This document shows positions 1 to 5,953 of a stretch of DNA of 11,822 nucleotides, piece after piece (position 1 is the stretch's first letter; each line of letters begins with the position of its first letter). The DNA comes from DASXRU01 sp039933315. Lineage in GTDB: Bacteria; Acidobacteriota; Blastocatellia; Pyrinomonadales; Pyrinomonadaceae. The DNA lies in the NCBI GenBank assembly GCA_039933315.1, contig JBDTOI010000123.1, positions 1 through 11,822 on the forward strand. The letters are read 5' to 3'. The notes under the pieces are model-generated. The model ran no database searches. It had not been told where the DNA came from and saw only the letters and a list, made by a program, of their open reading frames with translations. Both the position numbers and the translations under genes were made by a program.

Positions 1-4
1 AACA

Positions 5-98
5 CAACCCCTTTGGGGTTGGAAATATTTGCGTCATCGTTTCCCAGGGTAGCCGAGGCGGCAACCCTGGGCTGGAGGACGCAACCCCGTTGGGGTTG
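5..98 (+). repeat. Family A composite hairpin repeat, copy A1
   Basis: Three palindromes are visible in order. H1 is CAACCCC-TTT-GGGGTTG at 5-21. H2 at 43-71 pairs CCCAGGGT with ACCCTGGG, then after one A-A mismatch pairs GCCG with CGGC. A second H1 is CAACCCC-GTT-GGGGTTG at 82-98. The H1-H2 spacer (22-42) is 21 nt; the H2-H1 linker is CTGGAGGACG-like. I define this as the forward orientation. The copy ends about 50 nt downstream of the argS stop codon. Related copies are at 4842-4937, 5007-5046, 10661-10758, 10888-10986 and 11758-11822. It looks like a REP/BIME-type dispersed element; no transposase is present to assign it to. Confidence 0.85.
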
Positions 99-102
99 GT
101 TC

Positions 103-122
103 CTTTGCGTGAAACCTCAACT
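103..122 (+). repeat. 20-nt module repeated in inverted orientation at the other window end
   Basis: The 20-mer CTTTGCGTGAAACCTCAACT occurs here and, exactly reverse-complemented, at 11642-11661. Both copies sit on the same side of a family A element: 4 nt from A1 here and 96 nt from A5 at the right end. A core like TTTCACGCAAAG is, as I recall, common in dispersed intergenic repeats of environmental bacteria, so this may be a piece of a widespread repeat rather than something unique. Confidence 0.8.
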
Positions 123-127
123 TTAAC

Positions 128-146
128 CTCTCAAACGTTTCAAGAG
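128..146 (-). terminator. Possible weak hairpin after argS
   Basis: Read on the argS strand, 146 to 128 gives CTCTTGAAACGTTTGAGAG. This can form an 8-bp stem including two G-U pairs, around a 3-nt loop. It begins 3 nt past the argS stop codon. There is no following T-tract, so it is not a convincing intrinsic terminator; it could stop or stabilise the argS transcript. The larger hairpins of repeat A1 lie just beyond it. Confidence 0.25.
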
Positions 147-148
147 AC

Positions 149-2212
149 TCACATCCGCTCCGGAACGGAGATACCAAGTATCGCCAGCGCCTTCGTCAAT
201 TGGTTACGCGCGAGATCCGCAATCGCGATCAGGACCGCGCGCCTGATCTCGTCTTCTTCGGCGATTATGCGGTGCCGGTGGTAGAAGAGATTAAACGCGC
301 GCGCGAGATTGAAAGTGTACTTCGCCACCATAGCCGGCTCGGCCGCAGCGGTCGCCTGCTGTATCGCATCATCCAATCGCGCCGACAGCGTGACCAGCGA
401 CCAGAGCTCGTTGCCCCCATCGTGATCGAAAAGATACGTGACCTTCTGCTTAACTTCTTCATCAGTCTGGATGCTTTGGATTATCTCGGCGGCACGCGCT
501 TCCGCCTCCAGATCGAGCTTGCGAAAGATTGAATTGGCGCGCACCGCTGCGTACTGGCAATAAGGCCCCGTCTCGCCTTCGAAAGCGAGCGCCTCCTTAA
601 AGTCAAAAGCGATTACCGAGTTGCGCGTGAACTTAAGCAGGAAATAGCGCAGCGCCCCCACAGCGATCTCATGCGCCGTTTCCTGTCTTTGTTCATCGGT
701 TAGATCCGGATGACGCTCTTCAACTTCAGCGAGGGCGTCGGCTTCGAGACGGTCAATCAGATCGTCCGCTTTGACGCCCAGTCCCTTGCGGCCGCTCATC
801 TCGATATAGGGGCGCGCGCGATCTTCGTCACTTAATTCCAAACCCAGTTCTTCGCAGGCTGCCGGCGACAGCGCGACCATCTCGTAAGCCAGATGGACGC
901 TGGCCTTTTCTCCAGCTTCGGGGACCAGCGCCGCGACGCCGCGGCGCACGATCTCCTGAGGGTACGACTGGCGCGAATCGATAACATTGTAAACCGTGGC
1001 CCCTCCGCCAAAGTGCGGCCTGGCGCCGTCAGTCTCACCGGGCGTCTCCTCGGTTGTCGTTACCCAAACAGTGTGGCCATCGGGATACACCCGAAACGGC
1101 TTGTAAAAGAAATCGAGACCCAGGTGGCCCAGCTTCCAAAGTTGATAAGCGATGTCTTTGCCGGTGTACGTGACGGTGCCGTTAGAGCGAACGATAATCT
1201 TGTCGGCTTCGTGTTCTTCGGTGCCGGTGTGCGATTCGAAGGGCATCACCCAACAACCCTTGTTACGTCCTTCCGTCTGCAGGCGAATGACGCCGCTCTC
1301 CTTCATCAACTGAAACGCGCGCTCCCAGAAATGGAGATGCAGGATCTCAGATTCGCGCGCCAGCAGGTCGTAGCGGATTCCCAGTCGCTCCATGGTGTCG
1401 AGGATGCACTCGACGTTGCGTGTGGCCACGTAGTCGGCCAGTTCGGCAGTGGGATTGTGGCCGGCCTCGATGGCGTGAAGAATCTCTGTGCGCAGTTTCA
1501 GAAGCTCAGGATCTGGCTCGTTCTCAGGGCTGTCACCGCGGTAGAAGAGTCCCACCCGCGTGTAGAGGTCCCAGCAGTAGTAATCGAAGGAACGATCCGG
1601 AGGCAGGCCGCGATCCAGCGCTTTGATATCGTCGAGTGACAGCCCTTCGAGGTGCACAAAGCCCACCACCACGTCGGCCACCTGCACGCCGGTGTTGTCG
1701 ATATAGTTCTGCACTTCGACGGGTTCACCCGGCGCGCGCAGTATGCGCACGAAAGTATCCCCCAGCACCGCATTGCGAACGTGGCCGATATGCGCAGCCT
1801 TGTTGGGATTGATGCTGGTGTGCTCGACCATGCGCTTGGGACGTTTCACTTCACCGGCACCGGCGGTGGCCGCTGGTTTCATTTTGGGTAACGAGGACAA
1901 CTCCGCGAGCAGTTTAGGGCGATCGAAGAAGACGTTGATATAGCCTGCGCCGGCCACTTCAACTCTCGAGACTTCATCCATGGCTTCGAGAGCAGTTTTC
2001 AGTTCTTCAGCGATTTCTCCTGGAGCGCGCTTTTCCCCGCCGGCCTGCTTAATGCGCTTGGCCAGGTCGAAGGCAACCGGAAAGGCGAAGTCGCCCTGAT
2101 CAGGGCGCTTGGGCACTTCGGCGGCGATCTGATCGAGTTCAACTTTGAACGCCTTTAAGGCGGCGGCCCGCACGCGCTCACGCAAATTCTCCTGAAGCTC
2201 GAGTAGATTCAC
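149..2212 (-). CDS. argS: Arginyl-tRNA synthetase
   Basis: This cytoplasmic class I aminoacyl-tRNA synthetase charges tRNA-Arg with arginine using ATP. The 687-residue product has an ArgRS N-terminal domain (about 1-100, with DFAFPVAFDLAKRI), a Rossmann catalytic core with a perfect HIGH motif at 141-144 preceded by INPNKAA, and a C-terminal DALR anticodon-binding domain ending in PERM. The KMSKS loop is non-canonical: MSGRKG at 472-477. Some ArgRS families lack KMSKS, and a lysine just before HIGH (here K138) is reported to compensate. The frame stays open up to 2446, but a good promoter lies at 2267-2296, inside that extension. I therefore chose the GTG at 2212, which has AGGAAA (2223-2228) 10 nt upstream and begins the family-typical sequence VNLLELQENLRERV. 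The gene is divergent from the sirtuin gene. Confidence 0.95.
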   Translation of the reverse strand: MNLLELQENLRERVRAAALKAFKVELDQIAAEVPKRPDQGDFAFPVAFDLAKRIKQAGGEKRAPGEIAEELKTALEAMDEVSRVEVAGAGYINVFFDRPKLLAELSSLPKMKPAATAGAGEVKRPKRMVEHTSINPNKAAHIGHVRNAVLGDTFVRILRAPGEPVEVQNYIDNTGVQVADVVVGFVHLEGLSLDDIKALDRGLPPDRSFDYYCWDLYTRVGLFYRGDSPENEPDPELLKLRTEILHAIEAGHNPTAELADYVATRNVECILDTMERLGIRYDLLARESEILHLHFWERAFQLMKESGVIRLQTEGRNKGCWVMPFESHTGTEEHEADKIIVRSNGTVTYTGKDIAYQLWKLGHLGLDFFYKPFRVYPDGHTVWVTTTEETPGETDGARPHFGGGATVYNVIDSRQSYPQEIVRRGVAALVPEAGEKASVHLAYEMVALSPAACEELGLELSDEDRARPYIEMSGRKGLGVKADDLIDRLEADALAEVEERHPDLTDEQRQETAHEIAVGALRYFLLKFTRNSVIAFDFKEALAFEGETGPYCQYAAVRANSIFRKLDLEAEARAAEIIQSIQTDEEVKQKVTYLFDHDGGNELWSLVTLSARLDDAIQQATAAAEPAMVAKYTFNLARAFNLFYHRHRIIAEEDEIRRAVLIAIADLARNQLTKALAILGISVPERM

Positions 2213-2266
2213 AGTCGAAACGTTTCCTATCCAGGCTGAAGATGGTATCGCCGATTGAAGTCGAAC

Positions 2267-2296
2267 AGTATAGCCGAGCGGGTTAGCGCGTGCTAA
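2267..2296 (-). promoter_or_regulatory. Putative sigma-70 promoter of argS
   Basis: On the minus strand a -10 box TATACT (2267-2272) lies 18 nt from a -35-like TTAGCA (2291-2296). The predicted start near 2260 gives a leader of about 48 nt before the GTG start at 2212. The -35 sits in a small palindrome, TTAGC-GCGT-GCTAA (2283-2296), which could be an operator. No T-box motif or tRNA-like leader is evident. Confidence 0.55.
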
Positions 2297-2371
2297 TTGC
2301 GAACTTAGCAATATATTTTCGCACCTTAGGATAACAACAGTCGCGATGCGTGGTGAATTCGAAGATTCCGT

Positions 2372-2607
2372 AGCTGCCTTCAGGCAGCTTTCCCGCAGGG
2401 TTACTAGCCCGGGCGTTTTACGTCCGGGTAGCCGAGCCGAACTCACAAGAGCCCGCTTTAACGGGCTTCTCCTTCAGGCTTCAGCCCTCATGCTAAAGCA
2501 TCCCATGGTAAGCGCGCTCAAGCGTGCTAATGCTCTACGTGCCCGGCTGACCCAGCGCTAAAAGCGCTGGGCTAATAACCCTTCGGGGAAGCCGTCTGAA
2601 GACGGCT
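2372..2607. repeat. Run of short hairpins with a shared CTNAAG-like apex
   Basis: This noncoding stretch between the divergent argS and sirtuin promoters is packed with stem-loops. They are: AGCTGCC-TTCA-GGCAGCT (2372-2389); CCCGGGCG-TTTTA-CGTCCGGG with one G-U pair (2408-2428); AGCCCG-CTTTAA-CGGGCT (2450-2467); GGC-TTCA-GCC (2477-2486); ATGC-TAAA-GCAT (2490-2501); AGCGCGCT-CA-AGCGTGCT with one G-U pair (2511-2528); CCCAGCGCT-AAA-AGCGCTGGG (2551-2571); CCC-TTC-GGG (2579-2587); AGCCGTCT-GA-AGACGGCT (2590-2607). The stems are unrelated, but most apices read CTAAAG, CTCAAG, CTAAAAG, CTGAAG or the reverse complement CTTCAG. The open frame at 2346-2561 is just this repeat. There is no direct repeat or uniform spacer as in CRISPR. 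Confidence 0.8.
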
Positions 2608-2664
2608 GGGAGGTCAGCGAGCAGAATGCACGTCGAAATAACCATCGCCTCAAGTTCTCCTTGC

Positions 2665-2695
2665 TTGACACTATTGCGCAACGCTCTGCTACCAT
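2665..2695 (+). promoter_or_regulatory. Putative promoter of the sirtuin gene
   Basis: A perfect TTGACA (2665-2670) is followed, after 19 nt, by TACCAT (2690-2695) with an extended -10 TG at 2687-2688. Transcription would begin near 2702, only about 5 nt before the ATG at 2707, implying a leaderless or nearly leaderless mRNA. This matches the lack of a Shine-Dalgarno sequence there, and argues against the upstream ATG at 2626. Confidence 0.5.
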
Positions 2696-2706
2696 CGGCA
2701 TCTTCA

Positions 2707-3459
2707 ATGCAAACAGCTATCAGCGGAATCTCCCGGGAGTTGCGCGAGCGATTTCAAAGCGCTACTCGCGTTTTGGTGCTGACCGGCGCAGGCATCTCGG
2801 CGGAATCAGGTGTGCCTACTTTTCGCGGCGGCGGCAACAGCGCGGTCTGGAAGGGCATGCCCTTCGAGCTGATTTCGTCGGCACAGATGTTGGAGCGAGA
2901 CTTGCCGGCGGTCTGGGAATGGTTCAACTACCGGCGCGGCTTACTCAAAAGCCTCAAACCAAACGCTGGGCATACTTCAATCGCACAATGGCAGTCGCAG
3001 TTTTCGGATTTCACTCTGGTTACCCAAAATATCGACAACCTCCATCAGGCTGCGGGCTCGAGCGACGTGATCGAGTTGCATGGAAATATCTGGCGGTCGC
3101 GATGCATCAGCTGTGGGGCCGTCAAAGAGTTGCGCGATCTGTATGATGGCAGCACGGTTCCTGTCTGTGATGTCTGTGGCGAATCCATGAGGCCCGACGT
3201 GGTCTTGTTCGGCGAGATGCTGCCGGCAGGCGCCTTCGAAAGGGCAGCGGCGAAAGCGCAACGTTGCGAGCTATGCTTTGTTGTGGGGACTTCAACGCTG
3301 GTCTATCCGGCCGCCTCGCTGCCGGAGGTGGCGAGCCAGGCGGGCGCCTACTTAGTCGAGATCAATCCGGAACGCACACCGCTTTCAGATCTGTGCGACG
3401 AGGTCCTTGCGGGGAAGGCGGGTGACGTACTGCCCTTACTTGCGAAACAAAGAGCCTGA
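2707..3459 (+). CDS. cobB: NAD-dependent protein deacylase, Sir2 family (CobB/SIRT5-like)
   Basis: Sirtuins remove acyl groups from lysines, consuming NAD+ and releasing nicotinamide and O-acyl-ADP-ribose in the cytoplasm. With the start at 2707 the protein has 250 residues, the usual CobB length. Visible motifs are GAGISAESGVPTFR (27-40), TQNIDNLH (106-113), the catalytic histidine H125 in ELHG, zinc cysteines C133, C136, C154 and C157, RPDVVLFGE (162-170), VGTSTLVYPA (193-202) and EINPE (218-222). The region WFNYRR (72-77) aligns with the class III YxxR acyl-pocket motif, but phenylalanine (F73) replaces the tyrosine while R76 is kept. This may shift preference from succinyl to acetyl groups. 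An ATG at 2626 would add 27 residues with no family resemblance and lies upstream of the promoter. Repeat B1 follows the gene. Confidence 0.93.
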   Translation: MQTAISGISRELRERFQSATRVLVLTGAGISAESGVPTFRGGGNSAVWKGMPFELISSAQMLERDLPAVWEWFNYRRGLLKSLKPNAGHTSIAQWQSQFSDFTLVTQNIDNLHQAAGSSDVIELHGNIWRSRCISCGAVKELRDLYDGSTVPVCDVCGESMRPDVVLFGEMLPAGAFERAAAKAQRCELCFVVGTSTLVYPAASLPEVASQAGAYLVEINPERTPLSDLCDEVLAGKAGDVLPLLAKQRA

Positions 3460-3469
3460 TGAAGTAGCC

Positions 3470-3552
3470 GCAGTCAGGAAGGGCGGTTTACCCACCCGCT
3501 GATTGAATGGCGGACAGACTTGCGGCGGGGGCAAGCCCCTCTTTCTGACTGC
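3470..3552. repeat. Family B imperfect palindrome, copy B1
   Basis: The left arm (about 30 nt, starting GCAGTCAGGAAGG) is an imperfect reverse complement of the right arm (about 29 nt, ending CTTTCTGACTGC). A 24-nt centre (3500-3523) separates them. The same arms occur at 9957-10036, where the centre is also 24 nt but has a different sequence. It fills most of the gap between the sirtuin gene and larC. It could act as a transcript-end hairpin, but there is no T-tract. Its form suggests a MITE- or REP-like element. Confidence 0.8.
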
Positions 3553-3594
3553 AAGTATTCTGAGTTGAACGTGATCCTGAATTAGGCGTTGCAT

Positions 3595-4785
3595 ATGAAA
3601 ACGATCTACTTTGACTGCTTTGCCGGCGCCAGCGGCGACATGATCCTGGGCGCCCTGGTCAGCGCCGGTGTCGATGGGGGCGAGCTAAAGGATCAGCTCG
3701 CCTTACTGGGCGTGACAGGATATGAAATCGATTTCGTTACAGTTAATCGATCGGGCATAAGCGCGACGCACGCGCTCGTGAAGACGGAGGCCGAACACAA
3801 GCATCGCCATTTAAAGGACATCCTGAAGATTATTAACGCCTCGGCTCTGCAGGGCAGTATTAAGGATCGGGCGGCACAGATATTTACTCGTCTCGCCGAG
3901 GCCGAGGCCCTCGTGCATAATGAACCAATCGAGAAAGTGCATTTTCATGAAGTTGGCGCCCTTGATGCCATCATAGATGTGGTCGGCGCGGCTATCTGTC
4001 TTGAACTAATCGGCGCGCAGCAGTTCATGAGTTCGCCGCTGCGGGTCGGCAAAGGCACCGTCAAGATGTCGCACGGGCAGTTTCCCATTCCGCCTCCAGC
4101 CGTCGCCGAGTTGCTGAGGAACGTCCCGATCTATGCCGGTGACCTTGAAGGTGAGTTTGTAACTCCCACAGGCGCAGCCATTCTCACCAGCATTTGCACC
4201 CAATTCGGCTCAATGCCTCCATTCATTACGGAAACGACTGGCTATGGAGCGGGAACACGCGAGTATGAAAACTTTCCTAACACCCTGCGAGTTTTTGTGG
4301 GAGATACCGCGGCGCATGGTTTGGATTCTGACGAACGTTTGCTGATGATTGAAACCAACATTGATGACATGTCGCCGCAGATTTTCGGATACGTTATGGA
4401 GCGGGCGCTCGAGTTGGGGGCGCTGGATTGTTATGTGACCCCGGTGCAGATGAAGAAGAACCGACCCGGCAACTTGCTTTCGATACTGTGCCGCCCGGAC
4501 GATCGCGACAAGTTTTCGGAAATGCTATTCGCCGAGACCACTACGCTGGGGATTCGCAGTTACGAGGTTGAGCGGCGGGCCCTCGCGCGTGAATCCATTC
4601 GCGTCGAAACGCTGTACGGGGCCATTGATATCAAGGTCGCCCGGCTGAATGGTGCAGTGATGAATATCATGCCCGAATACGAGCAATGCCGCCGGGCGGC
4701 GCTGGATGCGAAAGTCGCATTGCGGACGGTCGAGATGGCCGCGCGATCCGCCTTCACGGGACAACAGGAACAAGAGATGGAATAG
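3595..4785 (+). CDS. larC: Nickel-insertion protein of NPN cofactor synthesis (LarC)
   Basis: LarC is the CTP-dependent cyclometallase that inserts nickel into the pyridinium bis-thiocarboxylate mononucleotide, the last step of nickel-pincer nucleotide synthesis. Family signatures are YFDCFAGASGDMILGAL (5-21), a histidine cluster EHKHRH (67-72) that may hold metal, HFHEVGALDAIIDVVGA (116-132), SPLRVGKGTVKMSHGQFPIP (147-166), TPTGAAIL (190-197) and TNIDDMSPQIFGYVMERAL (254-272). The protein has 396 residues in one continuous frame, unlike Lactiplantibacillus plantarum, where larC1 and larC2 are joined by frameshifting. I prefer the ATG at 3595, which begins MKTIYFDC; a TTG two codons upstream would only add MH. 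The Shine-Dalgarno sequence is weak (AGG in TTAGGCG). larB follows after 288 nt containing repeat A2. Confidence 0.95.
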   Translation: MKTIYFDCFAGASGDMILGALVSAGVDGGELKDQLALLGVTGYEIDFVTVNRSGISATHALVKTEAEHKHRHLKDILKIINASALQGSIKDRAAQIFTRLAEAEALVHNEPIEKVHFHEVGALDAIIDVVGAAICLELIGAQQFMSSPLRVGKGTVKMSHGQFPIPPPAVAELLRNVPIYAGDLEGEFVTPTGAAILTSICTQFGSMPPFITETTGYGAGTREYENFPNTLRVFVGDTAAHGLDSDERLLMIETNIDDMSPQIFGYVMERALELGALDCYVTPVQMKKNRPGNLLSILCRPDDRDKFSEMLFAETTTLGIRSYEVERRALARESIRVETLYGAIDIKVARLNGAVMNIMPEYEQCRRAALDAKVALRTVEMAARSAFTGQQEQEME

Positions 4786-4841
4786 CGCTTACCCTCAGGA
4801 ATAGATTTGGCACCGTATATTAGGATCAAGATGATAGCCGT

Positions 4842-4937
4842 ACCCCGAAGGGGTTTTGCCCTCCAGCCCAGGGTTGCCGAGCTTCGAGGCTACCCTGGGA
4901 TACAAGTTATGAAATGACCGCAACCCCAACGGGGTTG
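4842..4937 (-). repeat. Family A composite hairpin repeat, copy A2 (reverse)
   Basis: In reverse orientation this copy has a short H1 (ACCCC-GAA-GGGGT, 4842-4854), then H2 at 4867-4899, whose outer stem is CCCAGGGT/ACCCTGGG and whose apex is GCC...GGC. A 21-nt spacer (4900-4920) follows, then H1 CAACCCC-AAC-GGGGTTG (4921-4937). The spacer sequence is unlike those of the other copies although its length is the same. The element separates larC from larB. I see no convincing promoter in the rest of this gap. Confidence 0.85.
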
Positions 4938-5006
4938 TGCCATTTTTCGGAACGAGGCCCTAACGCGATCGCGACGCAACCTGCCCGTCACAATCAAGAG
5001 CCGACA

Positions 5007-5046
5007 CAACCCCGTTGGGGCTGGAGGGCGTAACCCCTTCGGGGTA
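5007..5046 (+). repeat. Partial family A copy lacking H2 (forward)
   Basis: The sequence runs CAACCCC-GTT-GGGG, then CTGGAGGGCG, then TAACCCC-TTC-GGGGTA. It has both H1 hairpins and the conserved CTGGAGG linker, but the spacer and the H2 hairpin are missing. This looks like a deletion between the GGGG of H1 and the GGG at the end of H2. It is inverted relative to the full copy at 4842-4937, with 69 nt between them, and ends 27 nt before the larB start. Confidence 0.75.
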
Positions 5047-5073
5047 TTGATAGGGAAGGGCACACTCCTGAAA

Positions 5074-5832
5074 ATGAATCCCAACGAACTCGAACAACTT
5101 CTGTCGGCCTTCAAGCGGGGCGAGCTGGACGCCGCCGCCACCGCGCAGCGAATCAAGGATCTTCATTACGAGGACATCGGCTATGCGAAGGTCGATCACT
5201 CGCGCGCGACCCGCCAGGGTTTTCCGGAGGTTGTTTTTGGCGCCGGAAAATCGCGCGCCCAGGTGGTGGGAATTGTCGAGCGACTGAGCCAGCGCTCACC
5301 GAACGTTATCGTCACCCACACAGACGAAGCTACCTTTGGCGAAGTGCGCAATGTAGTCACGGAGGCGGAATGGCATGATTCCGCGCGCCTGATTCGCATC
5401 CAGCGAGACCGCACCGAGCTGGGCGTGGGCACCATCGCCGTTGTCACAGCGGGCACCAGCGACATTCCGGTAGCTGAAGAAGCCGCTTTGACGGCTGAGG
5501 CCATGGGAAACCGCGTCGAGAGAGTTTGGGATGTGGGTGTAGCCGGCATCCATCGAGTCCTGGCGGAAAGGGCAGTGCTGCAGAGCGCACGAGTGGTAGT
5601 TGTGGCGGCAGGGATGGAAGGGGCCTTGCCGTCCGTAGTAGGCGGTCTGGTGCGCGTCCCTGTCGTTGCTATCCCGACCAGTATCGGGTATGGGGCCTCG
5701 TTTGGCGGAGTCGCCGCACTGCTTGGGATGCTCAACTCCTGCTCGTCAAATGTGACGGTGGTGAATATCGACAACGGCTTTGGCGCCGGATTTGTCGCCA
5801 GCCTGATCAATCGCAAATGGCCCGCCGACTGA
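5074..5832 (+). CDS. larB: Pyridinium-3,5-biscarboxylic acid mononucleotide synthase (LarB)
   Basis: LarB carries out the first NPN step: it carboxylates C5 of the pyridinium ring of nicotinic acid adenine dinucleotide and hydrolyses the dinucleotide, releasing AMP. The 252-residue product has the LarB N-terminal signature DHSRATRQGFPEVVFGAGK (41-59). A PurE-like (AIR carboxylase) domain follows, with TAGTSDIPVAEEA (125-137), AAGMEGALPSVVGGLV (178-193), PTSIGYGASFGGVAALLGML (201-220) and NIDNGFGAG (231-239). C223 probably corresponds to the cysteine that forms a transient adduct with the substrate in L. plantarum LarB (Cys221 there). The ATG at 5074 has GGGAAGGG about 13 nt upstream. A TTG at 5047 would start in the family A repeat and is unlikely. 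Confidence 0.94.
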   Translation: MNPNELEQLLSAFKRGELDAAATAQRIKDLHYEDIGYAKVDHSRATRQGFPEVVFGAGKSRAQVVGIVERLSQRSPNVIVTHTDEATFGEVRNVVTEAEWHDSARLIRIQRDRTELGVGTIAVVTAGTSDIPVAEEAALTAEAMGNRVERVWDVGVAGIHRVLAERAVLQSARVVVVAAGMEGALPSVVGGLVRVPVVAIPTSIGYGASFGGVAALLGMLNSCSSNVTVVNIDNGFGAGFVASLINRKWPAD

Positions 5833-5846
5833 TTTGTCGGGGCGGC

Positions 5847-5877
5847 TATAGGGCCTGTAGGACTTATAGGGCCTATA
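5847..5877. repeat. Degenerate 9-bp tandem repeat (TATAGGGCC-like)
   Basis: Three 9-mers, TATAGGGCC, TGTAGGACT and TATAGGGCC, follow one another and run into TATA. The last part is a 13-nt palindrome, TATAGGGCCTATA (5865-5877). It lies in the 121-nt larB-larE gap. A further loose hairpin, GGCAGG...CCTGCC (5903-5928), lies ahead of the larE ribosome-binding site. Function unknown. Confidence 0.6.
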
Positions 5878-5941
5878 TCAGCGCTGGTTGCGCTTCTGTT
5901 GAGGCAGGCGATAACATGCCCACCTGCCGTAAATCTTTGCC

Positions 5942-5948
5942 GGGAGAG
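5942..5948 (+). promoter_or_regulatory. Ribosome-binding site that selects a TTG start for larE
   Basis: GGGAGAG sits 5 nt before the TTG at 5954. No ATG or GTG in this frame lies near the expected N-terminus, so the ribosome-binding site supports TTG initiation. Confidence 0.6.
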
Positions 5949-5953
5949 ATTGG

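Noticed and set aside
893..1639. A 248-codon plus-strand open frame inside argS
   Set aside because: It lies fully antisense to a well-supported ArgRS, shows no recognisable motif, and is explained by high GC content.
2213..2345. T-box or other riboswitch upstream of argS
   Set aside because: The predicted leader is only about 48 nt and has none of the conserved T-box sequences.
2213..2446. N-terminal extension of ArgRS up to the codon at 2446
   Set aside because: It contains the predicted argS promoter and part of the hairpin run, and the extra residues resemble nothing in the ArgRS family; the GTG at 2212 has a ribosome-binding site.
2372..2607. CRISPR array
   Set aside because: The palindromes differ in stem sequence and there are no identical direct repeats or uniform spacers; no cas gene is nearby.
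3470..3552. Intrinsic terminator of the sirtuin gene
   Set aside because: A strong hairpin is possible, but there is no T-tract after it and the same element occurs elsewhere as a dispersed repeat; a secondary role in ending transcription cannot be excluded.
3595..4785. Programmed frameshift in larC as in L. plantarum
   Set aside because: The frame is continuous for 396 codons and contains both halves of the family.
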